This document shows, piece after piece, positions 16,927-25,634 of a stretch of 64,000 nt of DNA. Source of the DNA: Haloprofundus halophilus (GTDB lineage Archaea > Halobacteriota > Halobacteria > Halobacteriales > Haloferacaceae); NCBI RefSeq assembly GCF_003439925.1, contig NZ_QQRR01000002.1, positions 1 through 64,000 of the forward strand. Reading direction: 5' to 3'. The notes beneath the pieces were generated by a model, which was given only the letters and a program-made list of their open reading frames with translations, made no database searches and had not been told where the DNA came from. The translations under genes were made by a program, and so were the position numbers. Every line of letters starts with the position of its first letter. Position 1 is the stretch's first letter.

Positions 16927-18162
16927 ATGGACGACGACCTCATCGACTCCGGACTGCTCCCCCTCTCGCGGAAATCGCTGCTCCCCGGGACCGGCTTTTT
17001 CTACCCCGACTCGCTCGACGAAGACCGCGCCGACGAACGCGTGAAGGAAGCCGTCGACGGCGCGGAAGCCGTCGTCGTCGCCGACCTCGACGCCGACGGG
17101 CTCGGCTGCGCGGCGCTGATTCGAGAACTGTACGACGCGGCGCTCGACCCCGAACCGTTCCTGGAGGACATCGAACGCCGCACGAGCGACGACCCGCTCG
17201 CCGCAGACGAGGAAGCCGAGGACGCGGACGAAGACGAGGAAGACGAAGCGCTCGACTCGCCGGTCGCGCTCGTCGGTGCGGGTCCGCACAACATGGAGGA
17301 CGCCCTCGAACGCGTCGCCGAGTACGCCGACGACGGTATCGACGTGTACGTCTGCGACCTCTGCCCGGACAGGTACGAGTACGTCGAGGAAGCCGTGGAG
17401 TCGATAGTCGCCCACGCCGACAGCGTCCGGTGGTTCGACCACCACCAGTGGGACGAAGCGGTCGAGAGCGCGGTCCGCGAGGCGGGCGTCGACCTCGTCG
17501 TCGGCGACTCCGACGAGGAGTGTACGACCGACGTCGCGCTGCGGTCGCTCGACTACGAGTTCTCCGAGCAGTTCGAGGAACTCGCCGCGGTGACCCGCGA
17601 CCACGACCTCTGGATTCGAGACGACGAGCGAAGCGACGACCTCGCCGACTACGCCTACTGGGTCGACAACGAGGAGTACGTCGCCGTCGTCGGCGCGTAC
17701 GGCGCCGACCTCCCCGAGCAGGCGCTCGCGTACGTCGAACACCGACGCGTCGAGAAGGAGCAACTCGTCGACCTCGCCGTCTCGCGCGCGGAGTTCAAAC
17801 GCGTCGGCGAGTGGACCGTCGGCGTCACGTACGGCCGCTGTTCGCAGAACGAAGTCGCCGAAGCGCTCCGCGAGCAGGGTGCCGACGCCGCAATCATCGT
17901 CAAGCCCGCCGGGAGCGCGAGCATCCGCGGTTCGGAGGGCTTCGAGCGCGCGCACGAAGTCGCCGCGTACGTCGACGGCGGCGGTCACCCGCGCGCGGCC
18001 GGCTGCAAACCCGACATCTACGACGACATGCTCGACTACGCGAACCACTGGAGCACCCAGGGAAGCGCGGCCAAGCGAGTCATCCTGGCCGCATTCGAGC
18101 GCGTCGCCGAAGCGGTCGAAGAAGAGACGGACGCCGAGGAAGGCGTCGAGACCGAACTGTAG
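16927..18162 (+). CDS. DHH-family phosphoesterase/exonuclease (RecJ-like)
   Basis: 411 residues. DHH motifs: VVADLDADGLG with Asp53, Asp55 and Asp57, and FDHHQWD with Asp171-His172-His173. The DHHA1 end carries GGGHPRAAG (Gly351 onward), the substrate-grip motif of RecJ and nanoRNase-type enzymes. An acidic low-complexity insert lies at about 90-118 (EEAEDADEDEED), common in haloarchaeal versions. It should need Mn or Mg and cleave single-strand nucleic acid or small phosphodiesters; haloarchaea have several such paralogs and I cannot tell which this is. Confidence 0.88.
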   Translation: MDDDLIDSGLLPLSRKSLLPGTGFFYPDSLDEDRADERVKEAVDGAEAVVVADLDADGLGCAALIRELYDAALDPEPFLEDIERRTSDDPLAADEEAEDADEDEEDEALDSPVALVGAGPHNMEDALERVAEYADDGIDVYVCDLCPDRYEYVEEAVESIVAHADSVRWFDHHQWDEAVESAVREAGVDLVVGDSDEECTTDVALRSLDYEFSEQFEELAAVTRDHDLWIRDDERSDDLADYAYWVDNEEYVAVVGAYGADLPEQALAYVEHRRVEKEQLVDLAVSRAEFKRVGEWTVGVTYGRCSQNEVAEALREQGADAAIIVKPAGSASIRGSEGFERAHEVAAYVDGGGHPRAAGCKPDIYDDMLDYANHWSTQGSAAKRVILAAFERVAEAVEEETDAEEGVETEL

Positions 18163-18171
18163 ACCGTCTCG

Positions 18172-18615
18172 CTACGCGTCGACGACCCAGCGGTCCGAGT
18201 ACGACTGCCCGCACTCGCACTGGGCGTAGGCGTGAATCACGTCACCCTCGGCGTAGAGGCCGCCGACCTCCTCGTTTTTCGCCTCCGCGAACGCGAAGAC
18301 GAACTTGACGCGGTGGTCGCCCTCGGCTCCACCGTCTTCGTCGCTCTCGGCGGCCGGACACTCCCCGCCGCTCAGGTCGTCGGCGATGGTTCCCTCGGTG
18401 TCCATCGCGCTCTGTGCGAACTCCATCGCCTTCATCCCGGTTCCGGCGGCGAACAGCTGTCGCCCCCTGTCGCCGGGTTCGACGAGGATAACCCCGCCCT
18501 CGACCGTCTCGCCGTAGTTGGCTATCTTCCCCTGCTCGTCGAGGTAGTCGTCGGTCAGAAACAGCGCCACGTCGTCGAGGCGCTCGCCCGCGAGAAACTC
18601 GTCTCGGTCGCTCAT
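18172..18615 (-). CDS. conserved haloarchaeal hypothetical (DUF5807-like)
   Basis: 147 residues. Conserved-looking blocks are DEFLAGERLDDVALFLTDDYLDEQGKIANYGETVEGGVILV, then GMKAMEFAQSAM, and a C-terminal YAQCECGQSYSD with two Cys near one another. It resembles a family I recall as DUF5807, not verified. A TATA-like ctttttacc lies about 30 bases before the ATG, suggesting a leaderless gene. Convergent with the DHH gene, ends 9 bases apart. Confidence 0.75.
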   Translation of the reverse strand: MSDRDEFLAGERLDDVALFLTDDYLDEQGKIANYGETVEGGVILVEPGDRGRQLFAAGTGMKAMEFAQSAMDTEGTIADDLSGGECPAAESDEDGGAEGDHRVKFVFAFAEAKNEEVGGLYAEGDVIHAYAQCECGQSYSDRWVVDA

Positions 18616-18670
18616 GCACTCCCGTCGGCGTGCCAGCGGTAAAAAGCGCGTGACTGCGAGTCGCTCCTCC

Positions 18671-19099
18671 TCACTCGTCCAACTGCTGGGCGATGTCCGC
18701 CAGCGACGATTTCGGCTGTCGCGTGACGCTGTAGACGGCGCGTTTGCCCGGCACGCGGAGCCCGTAGAGGTGACCGGGTTCGACCTCGTCGAGTTCGACG
18801 CTCGTGCCCGGCGTTCGGCCGTTCGTCTCGGCCCACTCGACCAGTCGGTTCTCGCCCTCGCCGGGCGTGCGGGCCAGACGGCGGTTGTCGTACGCGCCGC
18901 GAATAAGCATCCCCCGGGCGTCGCTGTCGATTTTAGCGTGGTGCTCGTCGCCGTCGAGGACGAGTCTGACGATGTCGCCGTCCTCGGCGTCGAGTTCGTC
19001 GGGGAGGCGGAGACAGGGGCGTCGCGTGCCGCCGCTCCGTTCGAGTCGCGCGCGGTACGTCGTCACCGAGGGGTTCTCGTGAGACACTCGGTCCGGCAT
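18671..19099 (-). CDS. conserved haloarchaeal hypothetical
   Basis: 142 residues from the ATG at 19099. Mostly beta: TTYRARLERSGGTRRPCLRLPDEL, IVRLVLDGDEHHAKI, MLIRGAYDNRRLARTPGEGENRLVEWA, ending LYGLRVPGKRAVYSVTRQPKSSLADIAQQ. The compact small-barrel look suggests an RNA- or DNA-associated protein but no family motif is certain. It is between S6e and the 18172 gene on the same strand, 52 bases after S6e. Confidence 0.7.
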   Translation of the reverse strand: MPDRVSHENPSVTTYRARLERSGGTRRPCLRLPDELDAEDGDIVRLVLDGDEHHAKIDSDARGMLIRGAYDNRRLARTPGEGENRLVEWAETNGRTPGTSVELDEVEPGHLYGLRVPGKRAVYSVTRQPKSSLADIAQQLDE

Positions 19100-19151
19100 G
19101 GTCGCCACTCCGGACGCGGTGGGGAAAAACGGTCGGAATCGGGTCAGGGCG

Positions 19152-19556
19152 TTACTCGTCGTCTTCGTCGCCGTCTTCGTCGTCGCCGCCGAGCGCGTCG
19201 GCGACGCTGCCGCCGTCGACGACTTTGGCGTTGATCTGGACGACTTCCTCGCTGATCTCGCGGCCGCGGACGCTGATACGCTTGCGCTCGCCGTCGCGCG
19301 AGGGCTTGTAGCCGACGCCGCCTTCGAGCAGCAGCGACTTGAGGTTCGGTCCGGGGACGTCTTTGCGCATCGGTCGACCGGCTTTGTCGGAGCCGCCGGT
19401 GAGTTCGAGGGTGAACCCGTCGAGGCCCACCGCACCGCCGTCGACCTCGTCGCCGAGGTCTCGGCCGAGGAATCGGTTCGCGTCCTGTCCGTCCGCGTCG
19501 AACTGGTGCGTCGAGCCGTCTTCGGGGTCGGCGACGACGACTTTGAAATCTGCCAT
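19152..19556 (-). CDS. rps6e: 30S ribosomal protein S6e
   Basis: 134 residues. It has the S6e signatures [46 protein letters not shown] and [17 protein letters not shown]. It is a component of the archaeal small subunit. The C terminus is acidic ([10 protein letters not shown]), as is usual in halophiles. A strong TATA box (19576-19586) supports the start. Confidence 0.98.
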   Translation of the reverse strand: MADFKVVVADPEDGSTHQFDADGQDANRFLGRDLGDEVDGGAVGLDGFTLELTGGSDKAGRPMRKDVPGPNLKSLLLEGGVGYKPSRDGERKRISVRGREISEEVVQINAKVVDGGSVADALGGDDEDGDEDDE

Positions 19557-19575
19557 ACGGGGTACGAAACGGTCG

Positions 19576-19586
19576 CGGATAAAAAG
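19576..19586 (-). promoter_or_regulatory. TATA box of rps6e
   Basis: On the minus strand ctttttatccg is centred about 26 bases before the S6e start codon, giving a leaderless or near-leaderless transcript. Confidence 0.65.
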
Positions 19587-19667
19587 AACGTCGAAAGGCG
19601 TCGCCGGATTCTCGCGCCCCCTCCCGGTCGTTGTCGGGCGTTTGGGGGTGTGACTGGTTCGCTCAGT

Positions 19668-20198
19668 TCACGCCTCCGGCAACACCAGTTCGGGGTCGTC
19701 GAGCGCGAACAACACCCGCTGGTCGTTCGACAGCGGTCGCAGCGCCACTTCGAGCCGCCCGACGCTCCGCGCGGCGCTCGCCACGCCGGCGATGTCGGCG
19801 ATGTCGTAGTACAGCGGGACGAACACGGCCCGTTTTTCGCCCGAGGCTTTCATCACCACGACGGCGAGGACGACGCCGTTCTCCCGCGTGCGAAGCACCT
19901 CCGACTCGTCGAACGTCGACGCCTCGACGACGCCCTCGACGGCGGTGAACTCGTTGCCCGGCAACAGCACGTCGAGTCCGCTCCAGCCGGGGCGTTCCTC
20001 GGATACATCCGTCTCGTCGCCGCCGAGTTCGTCCTCGACGTCCAGCCCGATATCGACGTTCGAGAGCGGTACCACGTCGCCCGGATGGAGCTCGGTCGTC
20101 TCCCAGCCCTCCTCTCGGTACGCCTCCGCGGTTGCCTCCATGTCGGCGACGACGGCTTCCCACGCCGCCTCCTTCCCCGACAACGGGTGGTCGTTCAT
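19668..20198 (-). CDS. conserved haloarchaeal hypothetical
   Basis: 176 residues from the ATG at 20198. Helical start WEAVVADMEATAEAYREEGWET, then an alternating beta pattern with LHPGDVVPL, FTAVEGVVEAST, VVLAVVVMKA and AVFVPLYYDIADIAGVASAA, then SVGRLEVALRPLSNDQRVLFALDDPELV. No catalytic motif identified. Divergent from the 20363 membrane gene over 164 bases. Confidence 0.75.
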   Translation of the reverse strand: MNDHPLSGKEAAWEAVVADMEATAEAYREEGWETTELHPGDVVPLSNVDIGLDVEDELGGDETDVSEERPGWSGLDVLLPGNEFTAVEGVVEASTFDESEVLRTRENGVVLAVVVMKASGEKRAVFVPLYYDIADIAGVASAARSVGRLEVALRPLSNDQRVLFALDDPELVLPEA

Positions 20199-20362
20199 AA
20201 CAGCGCCGTCCCGGAGCGGAGCCAAAAAGCTTCGTTTCGGCGACGCCGTGAATCCGCTCTCGACGACAGACTCCGACGGACGACTCTCCGCGTCCGTTAC
20301 TTGTTTTCGTCTCAAAATAAGGCACAACAATCATACGTGTCGTCGTGGCCCTATCCTATGCA

Positions 20363-20662
20363 ATGTCGATTTTAGGGCAATCGCAGAACCAGACGACACG
20401 AGAATCGCAGCAGGAGATGGCGCAGGCTCAGGAGTCCGGCGCCGACGTCGCGCTCATCGCCTCGGCGCTCTCGGTGGCGCTGTCGTGGTATCAGTTCTAC
20501 ATCCGCGGCAACAAGACGCGCGGCATCTTCATCGGCCTCTGGCCGCCGACGTTCCTCGCGTTCGCCAGCTACATGCGCCAGAAGGGGATGGCGGACCGAC
20601 TCGAGAACTCGGTCGTCGTCAACCCCGAGAGCCAGGGTCTGCTGAGCCGCGTCCTCGAATAG
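20363..20662 (+). CDS. small haloarchaeal membrane protein
   Basis: 99 residues from the ATG at 20363. Gln-rich N terminus (NQTTRESQQEMAQAQ), a hydrophobic helix about 32-52, then RGNKTRGIFIGLWPPTFLAFASYM, a second membrane segment with a Gly-Leu-Trp-Pro-Pro turn. The family is not recognised. It is a candidate membrane accessory protein. Confidence 0.7.
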   Translation: MSILGQSQNQTTRESQQEMAQAQESGADVALIASALSVALSWYQFYIRGNKTRGIFIGLWPPTFLAFASYMRQKGMADRLENSVVVNPESQGLLSRVLE

Positions 20663-20750
20663 GCCGATAGACGACCGATAGACGCTCGACGACAGACGGT
20701 AGACGACGGACGACCGATAGACCACCGACGACCGACACGCGACGAGACGT
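20663..20750 (+). repeat. degenerate short repeats after the small membrane gene
   Basis: Several variants of gacgaccgatagac are strung together (for example ccgatagacgaccgatagac and gacgaccgatagaccaccg). They follow the stop codon at once. Irregular in length, so slippage-derived. Confidence 0.6.
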
Positions 20751-20832
20751 ACTCCCGAGGTGCGCCTCGGGTTTCGACGATCGCGACTCATTTTTCGGGG
20801 CGACCCGCCGCCGGAGCGACTCCGCCCGCAGG

Positions 20833-22155
20833 TTACTCTCTGACGTTCGCGCCCGCAGCGTCGCCGAACGTCGACGACAGCGCGCCCGTCTCGCCCTCGG
20901 GGTCGTAGACGACCCGCCCGCGGACCGTCGTCACCCGCGGGAACACCCCCGAGAAGCCCTCGAACGGGGTCCACTCGCAGTTGCTGTGGAGTTCGTCGCC
21001 GCGTATCTCGCTCGGGTCGTCGGGGTCGACGAGCACGAGGTCGGCGTCCCTGCCGACTTCGACCGCGCCCTTCTGCGGCAAGTCGAAGATGCGCGCCGGG
21101 TTCGCGGCGGTGAGGTCGCGGACGCGTTCGTACGTCAGCCGTCCCTCGCGGGCCTCGTTCAGCAGCAGCGGCAGCATCGTCTCGACGCCCGGGACGCCGC
21201 TGGGCGCGCTCCAGAGGTCGGTCTCCTTCTCCTCGCGGGTGTGCGGCGCGTGGTCGGTGGCGACGATATCGACCGTCCCGTCGGCGACGCGCTCGTAGAC
21301 GGCTTCGCGGCGCGCCTCGCTCCTGAGGGGCGGATTCATCCGGCCGTAGGTGCCCAACTCCGAGAGGTCCTCGCGCGACAGCAGCAGGTGGTGCGGCGTC
21401 ACCTCGCAGGTCGCGCCCGCCTCGCTCGCGGCGTCGACGCCCTCGGGCGTGCTCGTGTGGGCGATGTGAATCGACGCGGCCGACTCCGCACCCACGTCGA
21501 GGGCGCGTTCGACGGCGGCGGCCTCGGCTTCCGCGGTCCGAAAGGCGCTCCACAGGTCGGCGTCGGCGTCGCGGCCCTCGCCGCCGGCATCCTCGTCCTT
21601 CGCGCTCTCGTCGAACAGTTCAGCATCTTCGGCGTGGACGCTCACGGTCACGCCGGCCTCGGCGGCGCGGACGACGGCGTCTGCGAAGAGGTCGGCGTCG
21701 ATACCCATGTCGCCGGTCGAGTCGGCGAGAAACACCTCGCCGAGCGCGAACAGCGGGCGGTCGAACAGCGAGTCGGGGTCCCACTCCTCCGTGACGCCGC
21801 CGCTGATGCCGTAGTCGACGAGCGATCTCTCGGCCAACTCGGCCTTCTCGTCGAAGGCGTCGCCGTCGATGGTCGGGGGACTGGTGTTCGGCTGGTCGAC
21901 GACGGTGGTGACGCCGCCGGCGGCGGCGCTCTTCGACCCCGTCTCCCACGTCTCCTTGTGCGCGTACCCCGGTTCGCGGAAGTGGACGTGTGCGTCGATT
22001 GCACCGGGGAGGAGCAGACGGCCGTCGGCGTCGAGTTCGCGTTCGTCGCCGTCGGGCGAGAGCGACCCCGCGGGCTCGACCGCCGCGATGGTCTCGCCGG
22101 CCGTCCGGACGTCTACCTCGCGGCCGTCGGCGAGGCGTGCGTGCGTGATGAGCAT
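20833..22155 (-). CDS. pyrC: dihydroorotase
   Basis: 440 residues from the ATG at 22155. Metal motifs: GAIDAHVHFREPG with His56 and His58, a Lys-containing region near the usual carboxylated position, THHLLL-type HHLLLS at about 255, and VATDHAPHT with Asp301. It closes carbamoyl-aspartate to dihydroorotate in pyrimidine synthesis. The type is the longer, amidohydrolase-class dihydroorotase. It is alone here, unlike bacterial pyr operons. Confidence 0.95.
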   Translation of the reverse strand: MLITHARLADGREVDVRTAGETIAAVEPAGSLSPDGDERELDADGRLLLPGAIDAHVHFREPGYAHKETWETGSKSAAAGGVTTVVDQPNTSPPTIDGDAFDEKAELAERSLVDYGISGGVTEEWDPDSLFDRPLFALGEVFLADSTGDMGIDADLFADAVVRAAEAGVTVSVHAEDAELFDESAKDEDAGGEGRDADADLWSAFRTAEAEAAAVERALDVGAESAASIHIAHTSTPEGVDAASEAGATCEVTPHHLLLSREDLSELGTYGRMNPPLRSEARREAVYERVADGTVDIVATDHAPHTREEKETDLWSAPSGVPGVETMLPLLLNEAREGRLTYERVRDLTAANPARIFDLPQKGAVEVGRDADLVLVDPDDPSEIRGDELHSNCEWTPFEGFSGVFPRVTTVRGRVVYDPEGETGALSSTFGDAAGANVRE

Positions 22156-22284
22156 TGTCTGGGTGTCCGACTCTCGTCGGGCGGGGTGGTAAACGGTGAC
22201 GGTCCGCGCGAGTGACGCCGCTCCGGTCGAAGCGTCGTCGGTTCGCGGGTATCGCTTATCGTTGTGGGCGACGTTCTCTACACG

Positions 22285-22476
22285 ATGTCTATCAACGTCA
22301 ACTCGATGAACAAACTCAGTATCGTATCGACGCTCGTCGACGCCATCGTGGCGTTCTCCAAGGGGCGGCGCGTGAGCGGCGTTCTGCTTCTCGCCGCGGC
22401 CGCGCTCTCCTCGCGCGTACCGGGAATCGGGACGGCCGTCTCGATGCTGCTGCGGGTCTACCGACGAGTGCGATAG
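22285..22476 (+). CDS. small membrane protein
   Basis: 63 residues from the ATG at 22285. Polar start MSINVNSMNKLSI, a hydrophobic helix about 33-53 interrupted by SSRVPG, basic end RVYRRVR. Short, but the reading frame follows haloarchaeal codon bias. Divergent from pyrC; function unknown. Confidence 0.55.
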   Translation: MSINVNSMNKLSIVSTLVDAIVAFSKGRRVSGVLLLAAAALSSRVPGIGTAVSMLLRVYRRVR

Positions 22477-22483
22477 CCCGTTT

Positions 22484-23173
22484 TCACCCGGTCTCCGCTT
22501 CGACGCGCTCGACCGTCGCGTCCCGGTCGTCGACGAACGCGTCCTCCAGCGCCCGAGCGACCGCTTCGGCGTCTCCATCACCGCCGGCGCGGGCGACACT
22601 GCCGACCGAACCGGGGTCGAACGGAACCGCCAGCGCCGCGTACACCGGTTCCAGGACGCCGGCGATCTCCTCGTGGTCGGCGACGAGCACGCACCCGGAG
22701 ACGAGCGCCGCGCCCCTGCGGACGCGCTGGGCGACGCCCGCGATTTTGCCCGCCGACTGCACCGAGTGAGCGCCCGGACAGAACGATTCGGGTGGTTCGC
22801 CCCGTTCGGCGTCGACCCCCACCGTCCGGAGTGCGCGAATCACCGTCGTCACCGCGTCGTCGTACCGCTGGTCCAGTCCGCGCCGCATGTCCTCGACCGG
22901 TCGGGCGTGCGCGAACGCGAGCGTCGTTCCGGTGTAGGCGACGGCACGACCGCCGACGCTCCGCTCGACGGGGGGGTACCCGCGCGCTTCGGCCGCCTCG
23001 CGGGCGGCGTCGTAGCGCTCGGCGCGCGCGTCGCGCCGTCCGAACGCGAGTTGCCGGTGCGGCGACCAGACGCGGAGCGCCGGGACGCCGGTCTCGGCGG
23101 CGTCTTCGAGCAGCGCCGCCGTCACGTCGCGGTCGGTCTCCGGGTCGCTCGCCCTGCCGCGTACGACTCGCAT
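22484..23173 (-). CDS. lipoate-protein ligase A family enzyme
   Basis: 229 residues from the ATG at 23173. Biotin/lipoate ligase fold: VWSPHRQLAFGRRDAR, then PPVERSVGGRAVAYTGTTLAFAHA with the lipoate-loop RxxGG, and FCPGAHSVQSAGKIAGVAQRV with a conserved Lys. It would attach lipoate, or a similar acyl group, to 2-oxoacid dehydrogenase E2 or glycine-cleavage H protein. No substrate gene is adjacent. Confidence 0.85.
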   Translation of the reverse strand: MRVVRGRASDPETDRDVTAALLEDAAETGVPALRVWSPHRQLAFGRRDARAERYDAAREAAEARGYPPVERSVGGRAVAYTGTTLAFAHARPVEDMRRGLDQRYDDAVTTVIRALRTVGVDAERGEPPESFCPGAHSVQSAGKIAGVAQRVRRGAALVSGCVLVADHEEIAGVLEPVYAALAVPFDPGSVGSVARAGGDGDAEAVARALEDAFVDDRDATVERVEAETG

Positions 23174-23297
23174 ATCGCCCTCTGCGCGCCGAGCGAACCT
23201 AATCCTCTCGGCTTCCCGCTCCCGTGTTGCCGTTCTTCTCACTGCCGCCTCCGCCGGCTTCGACGGGGCTATAGCCTCGAACGCCCACCTCTCGCCA

Positions 23298-24266
23298 ATG
23301 GCGGTCACGCTCTCTTCGCCCGTCGCCGAGCGCTATCGACGCTTCTCGCTGTACAACTCGCCGTACCCGGCGCACGACCGCGGCCGCGCCGTCGACTTCT
23401 ACCCCGAGACGAACGAGGGGCTCTCGCCGATTTCGGGGGAGGTGCTGGACACGAAGTCGGTTCGCGCGCCGCCGAAACCGTACGCCGTCGAGCAGGACCA
23501 TCTCATACTGGTCGCCGTCGACGAGGCGAACTCGCCGGGAGTTCGGTTCGACCGCGGAGAGCGGTCCGAAGACAGCGTCGACGGCGGCGACGGCGTCGGC
23601 GGCGGCGACAACGAGAGCGACCACGTCGCCCGAATCCTCCACGTCGACCCGGCGGTCGAACCCGGCGACTACGTCGAGGCGGGCGAGCCTCTCGGCGAGA
23701 TGGTCCGGTCGGGCTTTTTCGGTCGGTGGGTCGACAACCACGTCCACCTCGGCTTCCGCCGCGCCGACCAGAACGCCTACCGCGCGGGCGGGTCGCTCCC
23801 GCTGACGCTCGACGTACCCGTCGAACCGCTCGCGTGGGACGGCACCGGAACCGTCGTCGAGGTCGGCGAGACGTACGCGCTCCTCGATGCGCCGGCACAT
23901 CCCGACCCCGGTGCGTACTTCGCGGGCATCGCGGCCGACGACGGACGCGTTCTCGACGGCGGGTTGGCGCACTACGCCGGCGGCGGAGTGCTCTCGGCGG
24001 CGGACGGTCGCGCAGGTCGGGAACCGGCGGACGCACCGCTCTCGTTTCTCGGCTTTCCGGTCGGGTCCGTGGCCGGACGCGACGTGTGCTGGAACGATTT
24101 CGACGTGTTGGCCGACGGCGAGCGTGCGACCGGGCTCTCGCTGTTTCTCGCGCAGGATTCGGCGTTCGGGGCGAAACTCGTCTTCCACGAGGGCCACGCG
24201 TTCGCCGTCGGCGACGACGTCCGCGTCGAACTCGCGGAGAGCGACGACCCGATTCGTCTAGGGTGA
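23298..24266 (+). CDS. M23 (LytM)-like duplicated-hybrid-motif protein
   Basis: 322 residues, no signal peptide. The N-terminal half has an M23-like pattern: PAHDRGRAVDFYP, SPISGEVL, DHLILVAV, LHVDPAVEPGDYVEAGEPLGEMVRSG and NHVHLGFR, where the His-x-His would be a zinc ligand and the glycine-rich turn binds substrate in true peptidases. An acidic Gly/Asp insert lies at about 92-110. The C-terminal half is unassigned. Archaea lack peptidoglycan, so the role is open. An export signal is absent. Confidence 0.7.
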   Translation: MAVTLSSPVAERYRRFSLYNSPYPAHDRGRAVDFYPETNEGLSPISGEVLDTKSVRAPPKPYAVEQDHLILVAVDEANSPGVRFDRGERSEDSVDGGDGVGGGDNESDHVARILHVDPAVEPGDYVEAGEPLGEMVRSGFFGRWVDNHVHLGFRRADQNAYRAGGSLPLTLDVPVEPLAWDGTGTVVEVGETYALLDAPAHPDPGAYFAGIAADDGRVLDGGLAHYAGGGVLSAADGRAGREPADAPLSFLGFPVGSVAGRDVCWNDFDVLADGERATGLSLFLAQDSAFGAKLVFHEGHAFAVGDDVRVELAESDDPIRLG

Positions 24267-24282
24267 GTGGACCGTCGAGACG

Positions 24283-24422
24283 GCGGAGGGGAGTCGACGG
24301 TAGGACAGAGTCGACGGTAGGGCGGAACGGCGGTAGGGCGGAACGGCGGTAGGGCGGAGGCGACGGAACAGAATCGGCGGTAGGGCGGAGGCGACGGAAC
24401 AGAATCGACGATAGAGCGGGGT
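24283..24422 (+). repeat. mixed short tandem repeats, gcggtagggcgga type
   Basis: Several versions of cggtagggcggaacgg and cggtagggcggaggcgacgg, together with ggaacagaatcg blocks, are packed in about 140 bases between the M23-like gene and the DUF4385 gene, which converge here. A 31-bp larger unit (cggtagggcggaggcgac...gaacagaatcg) appears about twice. Confidence 0.8.
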
Positions 24423-24445
24423 CGACGCCGGAGTCGGTGACCGGA

Positions 24446-25072
24446 CTAACCGTGTTTCTCGCGGTGTTCGCGCTTCCGCTCGGCGTACGTCTCGTCGGCT
24501 TCGACTCTGTCCCACCAGACTTCGTAGACGAGCGCCGCTTCGCGTTTGTCGTCGTCGGCCCAGCGCTGGGCCTCGCACTCCTCGCCGTCGTCGTCGTACT
24601 TCTTGCCACCGGGGTAGCGCGCATACCGCATCGAGCGGGTGTAGCCCATCTGGAGGTACTTTCGGGCCATGTCCATCCCGACGAAGTCGTCGTCGTCGCG
24701 GTAGTCGAGAAATCGGTCGTAGATGGCGTCGCCGGATTCGTCGGCCGACTCCCGGTCCGCGTAACCCCACAGCGGTAGGAGTTCGTCCTTGTACGGTTGG
24801 ACCTTGAAGACGCCCTCCTCGCCGCGTCCGACCGAGTAACACTCGGGGCGGTCACGGAAGTTCGTCTCGTACTCGGGTCCGCTGTCTCCGCTGCCTCCGC
24901 TTCCTCCGCTGCTTTCGGAACGTGAATCGCCGCCGGGCGCCGCTTCCGACTGCGTCTCTCCGGTCGCTGCGGCGTCCGACTCGCTCGTCGGTTCGTCCGT
25001 CGATTCGGTCCGTTCGGTTCCGCTCGCCGCCGACTCGTCGCCCGTCCGACTTCCGTCCGACGTTGAGTCCAT
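24446..25072 (-). CDS. DUF4385-family protein
   Basis: 208 residues from the ATG at 25072. Residues 1-75 are disordered, Ser/Gly/Glu-rich. The conserved domain (about 76-200) runs CYSVGRGEEGVFKVQPYKDELLPLWGY, IYDRFLDYRDDDDFVGMDMARKYLQMGYTRSMRYARYPGGKKYDDDG and VYEVWWDRVEADETYAERKREH, which is the DUF4385 pattern found in bacteria, phages and haloarchaea. The function is not known. The name is recalled, not searched. Confidence 0.82.
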   Translation of the reverse strand: MDSTSDGSRTGDESAASGTERTESTDEPTSESDAAATGETQSEAAPGGDSRSESSGGSGGSGDSGPEYETNFRDRPECYSVGRGEEGVFKVQPYKDELLPLWGYADRESADESGDAIYDRFLDYRDDDDFVGMDMARKYLQMGYTRSMRYARYPGGKKYDDDGEECEAQRWADDDKREAALVYEVWWDRVEADETYAERKREHREKHG

Positions 25073-25184
25073 GCGCCCAGTACGCCGTTGTTCCGTATTA
25101 TTCCACCGTCGAACTCGCCTCGGAGTCGTCGGCTCGCGGCCGACGAATCGGCGGCTACAAACACCTCCGCGGACGAACACGACC

Positions 25185-25634
25185 ATGGACGACTCCGAAT
25201 CGTTCCCGTCGGACGCCGCTGCGCTCCTCCAGCAGTTCATCGAACAGGAACACGGCTACCTCTCGTGGTTGAACACGCGCGTCGACAGCATCGAGCGCGG
25301 ACGCGTCACGATGTCGATTCCGTACGACGAGAAACTCACCAACACCACGTCGCCGCCGACTATCCACGGGGGCGTCGCCGCGACGCTCGTCGACACCGTC
25401 GGCGGCGTCGCCCAGCGGTCGACGTTCGAGAACCCGGCGCAGGGCGGCGTCGCCACCGTGAACCTGAACGTCAACTATCTGCGCCGCGCCTCGGGCGACC
25501 TGACGGCGACGGCGGAGGTCGTCCGCGCGGGCGGGAGCATCGGCGTCAGCGAGATCACCGTCGAGAGTCCGACCCCCGACGGGGGGACCGAGGCCGTCGC
25601 CACCGGACAGGCCGCCTACCGACTGTTCAGGTGA
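25185..25634 (+). CDS. PaaI-type hotdog thioesterase
   Basis: 149 residues. HGGVAATLVDTVGGVAQRS is the hotdog helix with the HGG motif, followed by NLNVNYLRRASGDLTATAEVVRAGG. It should hydrolyse an acyl-CoA or aryl-CoA ester; the substrate cannot be stated. Its 3' end overlaps the convergent nicotinamidase-like gene by 8 bases. Confidence 0.9.
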   Translation: MDDSESFPSDAAALLQQFIEQEHGYLSWLNTRVDSIERGRVTMSIPYDEKLTNTTSPPTIHGGVAATLVDTVGGVAQRSTFENPAQGGVATVNLNVNYLRRASGDLTATAEVVRAGGSIGVSEITVESPTPDGGTEAVATGQAAYRLFR

